This document shows positions 33,928 to 44,161 of a stretch of DNA of 64,000 nt, in pieces. Origin of the DNA: Candidatus Fermentibacteraceae bacterium (GTDB taxonomy: Bacteria > Fermentibacterota > Fermentibacteria > Fermentibacterales > JCC-6); contig JADGDO010000004.1 in assembly GCA_016744855.1 (NCBI GenBank), forward strand, positions 163,006 through 227,005, written 5' to 3'. The number at the start of each line of letters is the position of its first letter. Within the stretch, counting starts at the first letter, position 1. Under the pieces are notes generated by a model. It was not told where the DNA came from. It was given only the letters and a program-made list of their open reading frames with translations, and ran no database searches. Made by a program: the position numbers and the translations under genes.

Positions 33928-35120
33928 AACAGAAGCTCATATGGGCTTTAGCCCGTAGACATGTATGGAGTGATGCCAATTCCACTGTTGTTCGAATAGT
34001 AAGCATTCTCTCTGTTGCCGGAGTAGCAATTGGCGTTGCTGCTCTGGTGATTCTACAAGCCTTCATGGGGGGATTTACAGAGGCTATTGCATCAGGACTG
34101 TCTACCATGAATCCACCTCTGCATATCTACGCTCCCGGTGGAGGAAACCTCAATGACTTCGATCTAGGAGTTGTTCAGGAAATTGCTGAGGATATTCCCG
34201 GCATTACCCGCGTTGAGGGGATTCTTGAGAAAGCTGCTGTTGTAAGCGGTGCTGCAGGAACAGTTTCGGGCGCAATAGTCCGGGGCACCAACGAAGCTGA
34301 GTTAATAATCGGGATTGATCTTGCCCGAGAACTTGATATAGGGGCCGGTGATGAGATCCGGATTGCTTCAACCGCAGGTGCTGAGATATCCGGAATGGGT
34401 AGAGTTCTTGTTGATACCATAGCGACCCTTGTTGTTGACAGTGTGGGGGATTTCGGTATTGAGGAATACAACAATTCTCTTGTTATTCTACCGCTCCACA
34501 TCTCCAGAAATATTTTCAGAGCTCAAGGAGAGTTGTCCAGCCTGGGGGGCTATGTTGAAAGAGGTTTTGATCCCGTTGTATTGTCATCGATGTTGGACTC
34601 AGCTCTGAACGAAGAATATGTAGGTGGAGGCTGGCCGGTTTACATGAGCTGTATTCCCTATCTTGCCTTTCACGGTAATCTTTTTAAGGCCCTTGGTCTC
34701 GAGAGAATTGCAATGACAATTGTACTGGCTTTGATTACAGTTGTTGCACTTCTTAACCTTTCCAGTGCTCTTACAATGATTGCATTGGAACACCGCCGCG
34801 ATGTTGGAGTAATGAGAGCAATGGGACTTGCTCCTTCGGGAGTATTCAGCATTTCCATTATCAGAGGTTTTCTGCTGGGTGGTAGCGGAGCTTTGGTCGG
34901 GCTTGCTTTTTCATGGATTTCTATTTTTGTTGTAAACAGATACTTTCCCATAAGACTGGACGGAACAGTGTACTGGATAGATGTACTTCCCGGTGTTTTT
35001 CCTGTAGGAACGGCCCTTGTCGTGACGCTTGCTACAGTTCTGGTATGTCTGATTGTTTCTCTCTTTCCGGCATTTTCAGCTTTGTACCGTTCTCCATCGG
35101 AAGCATTGAGATATGAATAA
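33924..35120 (+). CDS. lipoprotein-releasing ABC transporter permease (LolC/E type)
   Basis: Inner-membrane subunit that lifts outer-membrane lipoproteins to LolA. Typical layout for the 398-residue LolC/LolE/MacB-FtsX fold: one helix near the N terminus (SILSVAGVAIGVAALVILQAF), a ~220-residue periplasmic domain, then three helices (about 252-275, 305-330, 350-380) ending in [19 protein letters not shown]. Only one permease gene is present, so it probably acts as a homodimer, as in LolF-type systems. It overlaps lysS by 4 and lolD by 8 bases. Confidence 0.92.
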   Translation: MKQKLIWALARRHVWSDANSTVVRIVSILSVAGVAIGVAALVILQAFMGGFTEAIASGLSTMNPPLHIYAPGGGNLNDFDLGVVQEIAEDIPGITRVEGILEKAAVVSGAAGTVSGAIVRGTNEAELIIGIDLARELDIGAGDEIRIASTAGAEISGMGRVLVDTIATLVVDSVGDFGIEEYNNSLVILPLHISRNIFRAQGELSSLGGYVERGFDPVVLSSMLDSALNEEYVGGGWPVYMSCIPYLAFHGNLFKALGLERIAMTIVLALITVVALLNLSSALTMIALEHRRDVGVMRAMGLAPSGVFSISIIRGFLLGGSGALVGLAFSWISIFVVNRYFPIRLDGTVYWIDVLPGVFPVGTALVVTLATVLVCLIVSLFPAFSALYRSPSEALRYE

Positions 35121-35799
35121 AGAATTAGTCCTTTCGGCAGTAGATATTCACTGTTCTTACGGCAGTGCAGATGCATCAATCCAGGTTCTAAGAGGAGCTG
35201 AAATTGAGATCAAGGCCGGAGAGGTCGTTGCAGTTACAGGGCCAAGCGGTTCCGGGAAGAGCACTCTACTTCACGCTCTCGGTTTTTTAGAAAGACCGGA
35301 CAGGGGCAAAATACTTATTTGCGGTGAAGACGGGTGGGCTCTTGGTGGGCGGAAAAGAGCTGCTCTCAGGAACAGAAAAATAGGTTTTGTTTTTCAGTTT
35401 CATCATCTTCTGGAAGAGTTTACTCTGAAGGAAAATGTTATGATGCCGTCACTTATTGCCGGTGAATCTAAAGAAGATGCAGCAAAAAAAGCAGATGAAC
35501 TTTTAGATAGAGTCGGTATAATTCACAGGGCCTCTCACTTTCCCTCGAGGGTTTCCGGTGGAGAAAGGCAGAGAGCTGCAATTGCAAGAGCAATAGTAAT
35601 GAAGCCAGATATTGTTCTGGCGGACGAACCTACCGGCAACCTTGATTCCGGTACCAGTACCGAAGTGGAAAAGTTGATTATGGAACTTGCAGAAGACGGG
35701 AACAGATCTTTCCTTCTGGCAACCCACAGTAATGATCTTGCTTCAGCCGTCCACAGAAGGTTTTTCCTGAACTCCGGCATCTTGACTGAGGGTGATTAA
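35113..35799 (+). CDS. lolD: lipoprotein-releasing ABC transporter ATPase LolD
   Basis: ATPase of the lipoprotein-release complex. All ABC motifs are present: Walker [11 protein letters not shown]-loop [13 protein letters not shown], signature VSGGERQR, Walker [13 protein letters not shown] and a switch histidine in LATHS. The 228-residue length and close likeness to LolD/MacB ATPases, plus an 8-base overlap with the permease gene, support the assignment. Confidence 0.94.
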   Translation: MNKELVLSAVDIHCSYGSADASIQVLRGAEIEIKAGEVVAVTGPSGSGKSTLLHALGFLERPDRGKILICGEDGWALGGRKRAALRNRKIGFVFQFHHLLEEFTLKENVMMPSLIAGESKEDAAKKADELLDRVGIIHRASHFPSRVSGGERQRAAIARAIVMKPDIVLADEPTGNLDSGTSTEVEKLIMELAEDGNRSFLLATHSNDLASAVHRRFFLNSGILTEGD

Positions 35800-35885
35800 A
35801 ATTCTACTTCAAGGGGAACACGAATTGCTATATTTATTACATGGATCCCGTCTCTTTATAAAGGCGAAAGAAGAAGGGGGCATTC

Positions 35886-38312
35886 TTGCCTGAACAGCAT
35901 ACTGATCGAGCCAGAAAGGCTCTTATTGAAGCAAGGGCAGAAGCAGCCCGTTCCGGCAGAAGAGAGATCGGCAGCGAGTTTATTCTTTATGCTATTCTCA
36001 ATGTTGATGGTTCCGGTGCCGCCGCTCTGCTTCGCAGCTTGAACGTTAAAACTGGAGAAATGGGTTCTCAGCTAAGGGCTAATCTGCGTCATGGCCCTAT
36101 TGCAGGTAACATTGACAGAACTAATCTTACATGGAGTCATCGTTGCAGATCCATACTTGCAGATGCAAAAGTGCAGGCATCAAAACTAAATTCTGTTTCT
36201 ATTTCAACAGAGCATTTACTTCTTGCACTGGCCAGAATTGACAGCGGATCATCCGCTCTTCTCTGGCAGTATGGTGTAAACTACGATAAACTTTTCGATG
36301 CCCTGAAGGCTTCCGGAGAAAAGCGAGGCACTGTCCAGGAAAAAGCGACTTCTGCTCTCGATTATTTCTGCCGCAATCTAACACTTATAGGCTCAGAGAA
36401 CGGTCTTGATCCGGTAATAGGCAGATCAAGAGAAATTGACAGAATTGTTCAAGTTCTCTGTCGAAGAAAGAAATCAAACCCTGTTCTTATCGGAGAGCCC
36501 GGAGTAGGTAAAACCGCTATTGTTGAAGGTTTGGCTTTAAGAATTCTTTCAGGAAGAGTTCCTCTGCCTCTTTATGGCAAGAGGATAATGGCTCTTGATA
36601 TGGCCTCTATTCTTGCTGGAACTAAATATAGAGGACAGTTTGAAGAACGACTCAAAGCTCTTCTGAGAGAAATCAGGGAAGATGGGAATGTTGTTCTGTT
36701 TATCGATGAGATTCACTCAATTGTTGGTGCCGGTGGGGCAGAGGGAGCTATTGATGCTGCCAATCTGCTGAAACCTGCTCTCGCAAGAGGAGAATTTCAG
36801 TGCATCGGTGCTACCACTCTTGACGAGTACAGAAAAATAGAAAAAGATGGAGCCCTTGAAAGAAGGTTCCAGTCTGTTCCTGTTGATCCCCCATCGGTGG
36901 AGCTAACACAAGAGATTCTGGAAGGTCTGAAGGAAAGATATCAGCGCCATCATAATGCTATTTTTTCACCAGAAAGTCTCAGAAACTGCGTGATACTTGC
37001 AAACAGGTACATCACAGGAAGACATCTTCCGGACAAAGCTATTGATGTTATGGATGAATCAGGAGCAAGAGCTCATGCAAGGGCATCCAGTCCACCAGAA
37101 TCGCTCATCAACCTTCATGACAGACTTCTCGAGATGAGACGGGATATGGACACAGCAGGAGAGAAGAAGAATCTTGAAGAAGTTTCCAGGCTTGGGGAAG
37201 AGGTTGCTCGACTGGAAAAAGCCCTGGAAAGCTCCAGAGGTCATTGGATAGAAAGCCTTCCACCTGTCGATATTACACAGGATGATGTTGCCGCTGTTGT
37301 TGCTGAGATGACAGGTATTCCCATCAGCCGTGTTGGAGAAAGCGAAACTGCAAGACTCTCCAGTCTTGAGGATCGCATGTCAGGCAGCATAATAGGTCAG
37401 GACCAGGCCATCAAACACATTGCAAATGCCATCAGACGAGGCAGAGTCGGACTGAGAAACAACAGGCGACCAACAGGGTGTTTCCTTTTCCTGGGTCCAT
37501 CCGGAGTTGGTAAAACAGAAACCGCAAGAATTCTTGCAGAGCAGGTATTCGGAGATAAAAACTCTCTTATTCGTATTGATATGTCCGAGTATAGAGAAGG
37601 TTTCTCTGGTTCCAGGCTTGTTGGAGCACCTCCTGGATACGTTGGATATGATGACGGGGGCCAACTCACAGAGAGAGTTAGAAGAAGACCTTACTCTGTT
37701 GTTCTGCTCGATGAGATTGAGAAGGCGCATTCTGACGTATACAACATGCTTCTTCAGGTTATGGACTACGGAACAATGACTGACAGTTACGGAAGAAAAA
37801 TTGATTTTAGTAACACAATCATTATCATGACCGGAAATCTCACAAAAAACCGTGGTGGAAACAGCGCATCTGTTGGATTTTTGAGAGAAGATTCAGAGTC
37901 AGAAGCGTCTGCTATACATAATGCAGCAAAATCCCTCTTCCCGCTTGAGTTTATGAACCGTCTGGACAGTGTGATAGTTTATAATTCTTTAAGCATGGAT
38001 GATATAAAAACAATCGTAAAAATGCAGCTTACCGAGGTTCTCGAAAGGCTGTTGGAACTGGATATAGAACTTGTGATTGAAAGCGAGGCTCTTGATCTTC
38101 TTTCTGAAAACGGCTTTAGCCGGGATGCCGGTGCAAGGCATCTCAGAAGAACTATTCAGAGACTTCTTGAAGATCCTCTTATCGATTTACTTGTTTCCGG
38201 AGAGCTCTCGGGAGGCGAGAAAGTCAGTGCCAGGCGTAATGGTGATGTTCTTTCATTTAGCTCCCTGAACGAGGAGAAGGTCAACAATCCCGCTGTGGAG
38301 GTGAATGTATGA
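35886..38312 (+). CDS. clpC: ATP-dependent Clp protease ATP-binding subunit ClpC
   Basis: AAA+ unfoldase that feeds proteins to ClpP. The N domain (about 1-145) has two Clp-N repeats ([18 protein letters not shown] and [14 protein letters not shown]). AAA-1 carries GEPGVGKTA and [15 protein letters not shown], a short coiled-coil middle domain follows (about 400-440), and AAA-2 carries GPSGVGKTE and [11 protein letters not shown]. The ClpP-docking tripeptide VGF is present in [10 protein letters not shown], so it should work with ClpP rather than as a ClpB-type disaggregase. It starts at TTG 35886 with AAGGGGG 5 bases upstream. The stop overlaps bamA by ATGA; no mcsA, mcsB or ctsR is adjacent. 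Confidence 0.93.
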   Translation: MPEQHTDRARKALIEARAEAARSGRREIGSEFILYAILNVDGSGAAALLRSLNVKTGEMGSQLRANLRHGPIAGNIDRTNLTWSHRCRSILADAKVQASKLNSVSISTEHLLLALARIDSGSSALLWQYGVNYDKLFDALKASGEKRGTVQEKATSALDYFCRNLTLIGSENGLDPVIGRSREIDRIVQVLCRRKKSNPVLIGEPGVGKTAIVEGLALRILSGRVPLPLYGKRIMALDMASILAGTKYRGQFEERLKALLREIREDGNVVLFIDEIHSIVGAGGAEGAIDAANLLKPALARGEFQCIGATTLDEYRKIEKDGALERRFQSVPVDPPSVELTQEILEGLKERYQRHHNAIFSPESLRNCVILANRYITGRHLPDKAIDVMDESGARAHARASSPPESLINLHDRLLEMRRDMDTAGEKKNLEEVSRLGEEVARLEKALESSRGHWIESLPPVDITQDDVAAVVAEMTGIPISRVGESETARLSSLEDRMSGSIIGQDQAIKHIANAIRRGRVGLRNNRRPTGCFLFLGPSGVGKTETARILAEQVFGDKNSLIRIDMSEYREGFSGSRLVGAPPGYVGYDDGGQLTERVRRRPYSVVLLDEIEKAHSDVYNMLLQVMDYGTMTDSYGRKIDFSNTIIIMTGNLTKNRGGNSASVGFLREDSESEASAIHNAAKSLFPLEFMNRLDSVIVYNSLSMDDIKTIVKMQLTEVLERLLELDIELVIESEALDLLSENGFSRDAGARHLRRTIQRLLEDPLIDLLVSGELSGGEKVSARRNGDVLSFSSLNEEKVNNPAVEVNV

Positions 38313-40546
38313 AACTGACAATTTTACTGTTCTTTTTGCTTACCGGAATGGCGTTCTCAATTTCGATATCTAGTGTTTCTGTTGAGGGGAATACCTATGT
38401 ATCCGATTCACTGATAACTCGAACACTAGGACTGACCACCGGTAATATTTTTCTTCCCTCAACTCTGCCCCAGGGAGTCAGGGATCTCTTCAGCCTTGGT
38501 TATTTTACTGATATAGAGGTAACGGCTGATTCGACCGGAGGCGTTGCGGATTTTTACATTAGGATCAGCGAGACTCCAATTCTGGCGGATCTTCAGATCG
38601 AGAACTCCGGTTGCCTCGATGAAAGTGACCTGATTGATACACTGGCAATATTTCCGGGGCAGACGGTCTCTATAAACGATATCGACCGTGGTACCGACCT
38701 TATTCTGAGTCTGTATGCTGATGATAACAGGCATTTAGCCAGCGTAACACATAGGTGGGATGAACCGGGTTCAGATGGTCGCCGAGCGCTTGTTTTCGTC
38801 TGTGAGGAAGGCCCTGATGTAAGAGTAGGAGAGATAGCGTTTTCAGGTAACTCGGCCTTTTCAGATTCCGATCTCAGAGATGAGATGAAAACCAAACAGG
38901 ACGGTTTCTGGAGAAGCGGTAAACTGAAACCTCTGCAGTTTGAGGAAGATTTGTTCAGGGTTGCAAATTACTACCACAACCACGGTTATCCTGATGCAAT
39001 GGTAATCGGTACGGAGAGATATTTACTTCCTGAGAATGATGATCATTTCCATATAGATATTTCCGTATTTGAGGGTGAGCATACTGTTTTTGGAGAGGTT
39101 TCTGTTAGTGGGAATACTGAGCTGTCGGATTCTCTTCTTCTAACCTTCAACAAGATGGAATTAGGAGAACCATATTCAGTTGACGATTTAGACAAGACTC
39201 TTGAGACCTTCTATTCCGCATACCAGGATCGTGGTTATTTTTATGCGGCGATATCACCTCTCTTTGAGCCATCCACTCTGGCAGACTCTATCGTGAATAT
39301 CCATTTTGCTGTTCAAGAGGGAGAGAGAGCTCACATCCGTGAGGTACAAATCATCGGTAATACCCGTACTTTCGATAATGTTATCCGTCGTCAACTTACA
39401 GTTACACCGGGTGATCTATTCAGACGATCTGCCATGATGCGCTCTCTCAGGAACGTATTCTATTTGAATTACTTCAATGACGTCATTCCGGACTTCAGAG
39501 CCATTGAGGGATCTCCCGATGTCGATATGATTCTTGAAGTTGATGAGAAACCAACTGGAAAATTCGGCATTGGAGCGAATTATAGCGCTACCGATGGCTT
39601 TAGTGGCTATCTTGAGGTTGCAGAAACAAACCTTATGGGTCGCGGACAGAATTTGGGAACTACATATGAGTTTTCCAAAACTGTTCAGAACATCAAAGTT
39701 AGTTTTACTGAACCTTGGTTCCGTGATACTCCATTAACTCTCGGTGGCGAGGTATACCACACAACCAGCAACTACAGTGAATATGACAGGAGACGAACAG
39801 GAGGATCTGTTGTTGTTGGTCGTCCTTTGCCGTGGATTGATTTTACCACTGCAAGCATCAGATACACACTTGAAAAGGTTGATGTTTTTGATATAACTGA
39901 TGATCCAGATAACTATTACTACACTCTGAACGATACAGACTGGCCCAGATGGGATAGTTCAATAAGACTCTCTTTCACCCGTGACAGCCAGGACAGGCGA
40001 GTGTTTCCGGGAGAAGGATCAAAGAACTCGATTACCATGGATCTTACTGGAGGTTTCCTCGGTGGAGATATCGGATTTCAGAAGTATCTCTTTGATTCAA
40101 CATGGCATGTACCGGTGTGGTGGAAATTCTTCCTTACGCTGCGTGGTCGAATGGGAACGATTTCCGGCTTCGGCGGCGAAGTGCCTCCCGCATATGAGTT
40201 GTTTCAGCTCGGTGGAACCGGATTCTACGGGGTAAGAGGTTATGGAGACAGAGAAATCAATGCTGTAGACGGTTATGAAACCGTAGGAGGCAAAGCGATG
40301 CTGATTCTCAGTGCCGAGTACCGCTTCAGAATTATTGATCAGCTTCAGCTTGCTGTCTTCACCGATGCCGGTAATACATGGGAAAGTTGGTCTGACATAG
40401 ATCTCTCTACATTGGACCGCGGGGCTGGCCTTGGGATCAGAGTAGAAATTCCTATGCTTGGTATCATGGGACTCGATTATGCTTATGGTTTTGAAGGACC
40501 TGATCCCGGTTGGGAATCACATTTCCAGATGGGTACATCCTTCTGA
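38309..40546 (+). CDS. bamA: outer membrane protein assembly factor BamA
   Basis: Omp85 protein that inserts beta-barrels into the outer membrane. Signal peptide (about 1-17), then five POTRA modules (for example ISSVSVEGNTYVSDSLI, VRVGEIAFSGNSAFSDSDL, HTVFGEVSVSGNTELSDS and HIREVQIIGNTRTFDNVI), then a ~370-residue C-terminal barrel with GGTGFYGVRGYGDREI, the family VRGF-like motif (here VRGY), and the terminal aromatic GTSF. The 745-residue length is normal. It heads the classic bamA-skp-lpxD-fabZ-lpxA order, here with lpxC fused to fabZ. Confidence 0.95.
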   Translation: MKLTILLFFLLTGMAFSISISSVSVEGNTYVSDSLITRTLGLTTGNIFLPSTLPQGVRDLFSLGYFTDIEVTADSTGGVADFYIRISETPILADLQIENSGCLDESDLIDTLAIFPGQTVSINDIDRGTDLILSLYADDNRHLASVTHRWDEPGSDGRRALVFVCEEGPDVRVGEIAFSGNSAFSDSDLRDEMKTKQDGFWRSGKLKPLQFEEDLFRVANYYHNHGYPDAMVIGTERYLLPENDDHFHIDISVFEGEHTVFGEVSVSGNTELSDSLLLTFNKMELGEPYSVDDLDKTLETFYSAYQDRGYFYAAISPLFEPSTLADSIVNIHFAVQEGERAHIREVQIIGNTRTFDNVIRRQLTVTPGDLFRRSAMMRSLRNVFYLNYFNDVIPDFRAIEGSPDVDMILEVDEKPTGKFGIGANYSATDGFSGYLEVAETNLMGRGQNLGTTYEFSKTVQNIKVSFTEPWFRDTPLTLGGEVYHTTSNYSEYDRRRTGGSVVVGRPLPWIDFTTASIRYTLEKVDVFDITDDPDNYYYTLNDTDWPRWDSSIRLSFTRDSQDRRVFPGEGSKNSITMDLTGGFLGGDIGFQKYLFDSTWHVPVWWKFFLTLRGRMGTISGFGGEVPPAYELFQLGGTGFYGVRGYGDREINAVDGYETVGGKAMLILSAEYRFRIIDQLQLAVFTDAGNTWESWSDIDLSTLDRGAGLGIRVEIPMLGIMGLDYAYGFEGPDPGWESHFQMGTSF

Positions 40547-40556
40547 TTGGAGTGAG

Positions 40557-41054
40557 ATGAAATTACTAGTATTTCTTGTTTTTCCAGCATTGCTGCTTGG
40601 ACAAACCGTTGCCGTTTTTGATTCCGATCTTGTGTTTGAATCCCTTGGCGAGGTAACGGACGCCAGAGAGCTTCTTGAGACTGAGATGGATGAATGGGAG
40701 CTTCATGTGGATTCTCTTCAGGAAGAGATCGATGTTTTAGAGGAAGATCTTTCCCGGACACTGATGATGAGCCCGGAAAGAAGACAGGAAAAAGAAGCCC
40801 TTCTTGATGAGAAAAAGATTCAGATAGAGGCCTACCTTTCCAGTGTCTTTGGTCCTGCAGGCCTTATGGAACGGCGTAACGAAGAGCTGGTTAACCCGAT
40901 TATTGCAGCTATTAACGAAGCAGTAATTGATATTGCCAGCGAAGATGACATCCAGATTGTTCTTGATGCATCTGCCGGCCAGGTCGTATATGCAGAGGCT
41001 TCCGTAGATATCACAGACAGGGTGATTGACCGGGTTATGAGTGGAGATGAGTGA
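40557..41054 (+). CDS. OmpH/Skp family periplasmic chaperone
   Basis: Holds unfolded outer-membrane proteins on their way to BamA. Signal peptide (MKLLVFLVFPALLLGQ), then TVAVFDSDLVFESLGEV as in the OmpH/Skp start, a long charged helical coiled-coil (about 35-100) and the small body domain ending in DITDRVIDRVM. The ATG at 40557 begins right after bamA with TTGGAG 5 bases upstream; the longer frame from 40458 runs inside bamA and lacks a signal peptide. 165 residues, as usual. Confidence 0.88.
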   Translation: MKLLVFLVFPALLLGQTVAVFDSDLVFESLGEVTDARELLETEMDEWELHVDSLQEEIDVLEEDLSRTLMMSPERRQEKEALLDEKKIQIEAYLSSVFGPAGLMERRNEELVNPIIAAINEAVIDIASEDDIQIVLDASAGQVVYAEASVDITDRVIDRVMSGDE

Positions 41055-42081
41055 TTTTACGATTAGGGAAATCACTGACCACCTAGGTGGTAAATTACTT
41101 TCCGGCAATCCTGATTCAGTAGTTTCAGGTGTCTCTGCAATACAATCCGCAGATGCGGGGGATATCTGCTACTGCGGGAATGCAAAGTATTTCAGATATC
41201 TTTCAACAACAAAAGCACTTGCTGTTATAGTGTCAAAACCTGTTGAGACATCGGCTGAGTGTGTAATTCTTGTGGATAAAGAATATGATGCATTCAGGAA
41301 AGTTCTACTTCTGCTGAAACCAGATCGTTCATCCGGATTTACGGATATTCACCCCTCAGCAGTCATACATCCTTCTGCTGACACAGGAAGTAATGCACAG
41401 ATAGGTCCTCTGACTGTTGTCGATAGAAATTGCATACTGGGGGATGGTTGTGTGCTAGGGGCAGGGTGCGTTCTCGGTCCCGCTGTGATTCTCGGGGAGA
41501 ACTGTTTCATTCACCCCAATGTTACTCTCCTGGAAGGAACATCTGTCGGCAGTAATGTGATCATACATTCGGGTACTGTTGTCGGAAGTGACGGATTTGG
41601 ATTTGTTCCCGATTCCAGTGGTATGCATAAGAAAATACCACAGAACGGGAATGTTGCCATTGGAAGCCATGTTGAAATCGGAGCAAATTGTACAATCGAT
41701 AGAGCGGTAACCGGCAGCACTGAAATTGGCGATCATACAAAGCTGGACAATCTCATTCAGGTAGCCCATAATGTATGCATAGGTAGAGGGTGTTTTATTG
41801 CTGCCCAGACTGGAATTGCTGGAAGTACAACGATCGGTAACGGTGTTACTTTCGGTGGCCAGGTGGGTGTCGGTGGACATATTGTAATTAATGACGGTGC
41901 TGTTATTGCTGCAAAATCGGGTGTTACCAAGAATGTAGATTCAGGTGTAACACTGTCTGGAAACCCTGCCAGACCTCATATGGAGACTTTGAGGCTGGGT
42001 GCTGCTGTAGCAAGGTTGCCGAAGATTATTGAGCTGGTTAAAGAATTGAATGCCGGCAAAATAGGAGAAACTGGAGACTGA
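41041..42081 (+). CDS. lpxD: UDP-3-O-acylglucosamine N-acyltransferase LpxD
   Basis: Third step of lipid A synthesis: adds the N-linked hydroxyacyl chain. The N-terminal uridine-binding domain (FTIREITDHLGGKLL to about residue 100) is followed by left-handed beta-helix hexapeptide repeats (IHPSAVIHPSAD, IGPLTVVDRNCILGDG, VIIHSGTVVGSDGFGF) and the catalytic histidine region NLIQVAHNVCIGRGC. A GTG at 41041 and an ATG at 41047 are both possible; the ATG gives the usual N terminus (MSDFTIREI) but leaves no room for its GGAG site. The gene overlaps both skp and lpxC-fabZ. Confidence 0.94.
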   Translation: MEMSDFTIREITDHLGGKLLSGNPDSVVSGVSAIQSADAGDICYCGNAKYFRYLSTTKALAVIVSKPVETSAECVILVDKEYDAFRKVLLLLKPDRSSGFTDIHPSAVIHPSADTGSNAQIGPLTVVDRNCILGDGCVLGAGCVLGPAVILGENCFIHPNVTLLEGTSVGSNVIIHSGTVVGSDGFGFVPDSSGMHKKIPQNGNVAIGSHVEIGANCTIDRAVTGSTEIGDHTKLDNLIQVAHNVCIGRGCFIAAQTGIAGSTTIGNGVTFGGQVGVGGHIVINDGAVIAAKSGVTKNVDSGVTLSGNPARPHMETLRLGAAVARLPKIIELVKELNAGKIGETGD

Positions 42082-43403
42082 TGAATCGTTTTCAAACAAC
42101 TATCAAAGAGCAGGTTTCCTACACCGGTCGCGGTCTGCATCTGGGTAAAGAATCGACAATAACATTTAAACCGGCACCAGCTGATACCGGTTATGTCTTT
42201 ATCAGAACCGATGTGGATCAGAGACCGACAATAAGAGTTATTCCAACGAATGTTCGAATGGTTGAGGAGCAGGCAAGAAGAACCACACTTGGTGAAAACT
42301 ATTATGAGGTGCATACTGTTGAGCATGTTCTCAGCGCACTGTACGGTCTTGAAATAGACAACGCAATTATTGAGATAAGCTCAGATGAGCCACCGGAGCC
42401 TGCAGACGGATCCGTTCGTTCTTATGTTGAAGTTCTGATGGAAGCAGGAGTGGAGACACTTCCCGGGAGCCCGAGCAAAGTATTCGTTATTACAGAGCCG
42501 GTTAGTCTTGAATATCACGGTGCAAGTTTAACCGTGGTTCCATACGATGGTTTAAAAATCAGTTTTACTCTTGACTATGATCATCCTCATATTGGAACGC
42601 AGTATATCAGCCTTGATATAACCCGCGACAGTTTTATTAATGAAATAGCACCAGCTAGAACATTCTGCCTTTACGAAGACGTTAAACTCCTTCAGGAAAA
42701 AGGTCTTATCAAAGGTGGGACTCTGGAAAATGCCGTTGTAATCGGTGAAAACGGAGTTATGAACGACAGTCCTCTCCGTTTCCCGGACGAGCTTGTAAGG
42801 CACAAGGTCCTTGACCTTATCGGAGACATGGCGTTGCTTGGAATACGTCTTCAGGGTCATGTGATTGCCGCAAAAAGTGGCCATGCTTCCAATGTTCAGT
42901 TTGTTAAACGAATCATGCAGGTTTACTCCGGTAAAATCAAAACATCCAAAGCCGACCTATCAAATAGACAATGGGGCATCACTGATGTTATGGATCTTCT
43001 ACCGCACAGGTATCCATTTCTTCTTGTTGACCGTGTGCTGGAGATAGAGCCGGAGAAGAGCATTGTTGCAATCAAAAATGTTACCATCAATGAACCTTTT
43101 TTCCAGGGACATTTCCCAGGCAGTCCAATTATGCCAGGAGTCCTTGTTATTGAGGCTATGGCGCAAGCCGGTGGATTGATGCTTTTTGATTCTGTTAAGG
43201 AACCCGGCAGATGGCTGGTTCTTTTCGGCGGGATTGATAAGGTTAGATTCAGAAAACCAATTCTGCCAGGTGATCAAATACGCTTCGAACTCGAACTGAT
43301 AAGTAAACGCGGTCGTATGTGGAAGATGCGCGGAGTTGCAAAAGTTGATGACAGGGTTGCAGTAGAGGCTGAGCTCACAGCAATGCTGGTGGAGAAAAAA
43401 TGA
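42081..43403 (+). CDS. LpxC-FabZ bifunctional protein
   Basis: Fused UDP-3-O-acyl-GlcNAc deacetylase and 3-hydroxyacyl-ACP dehydratase. Residues 1-290 are LpxC: YTGRGLHLGKESTITF, zinc histidine in HTVEHVLSALYG, SDEPPEPADGS, APARTFCLYED and the HKVLDLIGDMALLG segment. Residues 300-440 are FabZ: LLPHRYPFLLVDRV and GHFPGSPIMPGVLVIEAMAQ with the catalytic His/Glu pair. Fusion of these two is known in Bacteroidota and relatives and links lipid A commitment to fatty-acid elongation from the shared hydroxyacyl-ACP pool. One-base overlap with lpxD, four-base overlap with lpxA. Confidence 0.96.
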   Translation: MNRFQTTIKEQVSYTGRGLHLGKESTITFKPAPADTGYVFIRTDVDQRPTIRVIPTNVRMVEEQARRTTLGENYYEVHTVEHVLSALYGLEIDNAIIEISSDEPPEPADGSVRSYVEVLMEAGVETLPGSPSKVFVITEPVSLEYHGASLTVVPYDGLKISFTLDYDHPHIGTQYISLDITRDSFINEIAPARTFCLYEDVKLLQEKGLIKGGTLENAVVIGENGVMNDSPLRFPDELVRHKVLDLIGDMALLGIRLQGHVIAAKSGHASNVQFVKRIMQVYSGKIKTSKADLSNRQWGITDVMDLLPHRYPFLLVDRVLEIEPEKSIVAIKNVTINEPFFQGHFPGSPIMPGVLVIEAMAQAGGLMLFDSVKEPGRWLVLFGGIDKVRFRKPILPGDQIRFELELISKRGRMWKMRGVAKVDDRVAVEAELTAMLVEKK

Positions 43404-44161
43404 TACACTCAACAGCAGTAGTAGAGTGCGTTGCCCCTGAATCCGTAGAAATCGGCCCCTATGCTGTTGTTGGCCCTGATGTCGTATTGGGACAGAGGGT
43501 GGTTATCGATGCTCATGCATTTGTAACAGGAATTACTACCCTGGCCGACGATGTTAAGATCGGACCTGGGGCAGTGATTGGAACGGCTCCTCAGGATTTG
43601 AAGTTTGCCGGTGAAAGAACTACTCTTGAGATCGGTGCAAGAACGGTGATTCGTGAGATGGCCAACATCAATTGCGGTACAAGTGCTACCGGAAAAACTG
43701 TGGTCGGAGCAGATTGTTTCCTAATGGCTTTCAGTCACGTAGCCCACGACTGTGTTATTGGTGATGGTGTTATTCTTGCCAATTCTGTTAATCTTGCAGG
43801 TCACGTTGAGATAGGCAGGAAGGCAATCATTGGGGGAGTTGTTCCTGTTCACCAGTTTACCAGAATCGGTGAGTACTCAATGATTGGCGGAGGTTTCAGA
43901 GTATCCAGAGATGTCTCTCCTTACACACTTGCTGGTGGAGAGCCTTTGCGAATGATAGGAATCAACAAACTGGGTCTAAGGCGTAACGGTTTCTCAAACG
44001 AAGAAATAGCATATGCAGTAGACTCATTCCGATATTTCTTCAAGAATTCTGAAACAATGGCAAGCAAAGTGGAAGCGGTTCTTTCCAGCAGCACAGATGA
44101 TTCACTTCGAAAGCGGATGGCTGAGTTTATTTCCACCTCCTCGAGAGGGGTCACAATCTGA
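43400..44161 (+). CDS. lpxA: UDP-N-acetylglucosamine acyltransferase LpxA
   Basis: First step of lipid A synthesis. 253 residues; N-terminal left-handed beta-helix with IHSTAVVECVAPESVEIGPY, VIGTAPQDLKFAG, the catalytic histidine in AFSHVAHDCVIGD, and the C-terminal helical domain (INKLGLRRNGFSNEEI). It ends at TGA 44159-44161, which overlaps the proposed CTG start of the next gene. Confidence 0.95.
   Translation: MIHSTAVVECVAPESVEIGPYAVVGPDVVLGQRVVIDAHAFVTGITTLADDVKIGPGAVIGTAPQDLKFAGERTTLEIGARTVIREMANINCGTSATGKTVVGADCFLMAFSHVAHDCVIGDGVILANSVNLAGHVEIGRKAIIGGVVPVHQFTRIGEYSMIGGGFRVSRDVSPYTLAGGEPLRMIGINKLGLRRNGFSNEEIAYAVDSFRYFFKNSETMASKVEAVLSSSTDDSLRKRMAEFISTSSRGVTI

Noticed and set aside
40458-41054. 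Longer OmpH/Skp reading frame inside bamA
   Set aside because: The first 33 codons overlap bamA and hide the signal peptide; ATG 40557 has its own ribosome site.
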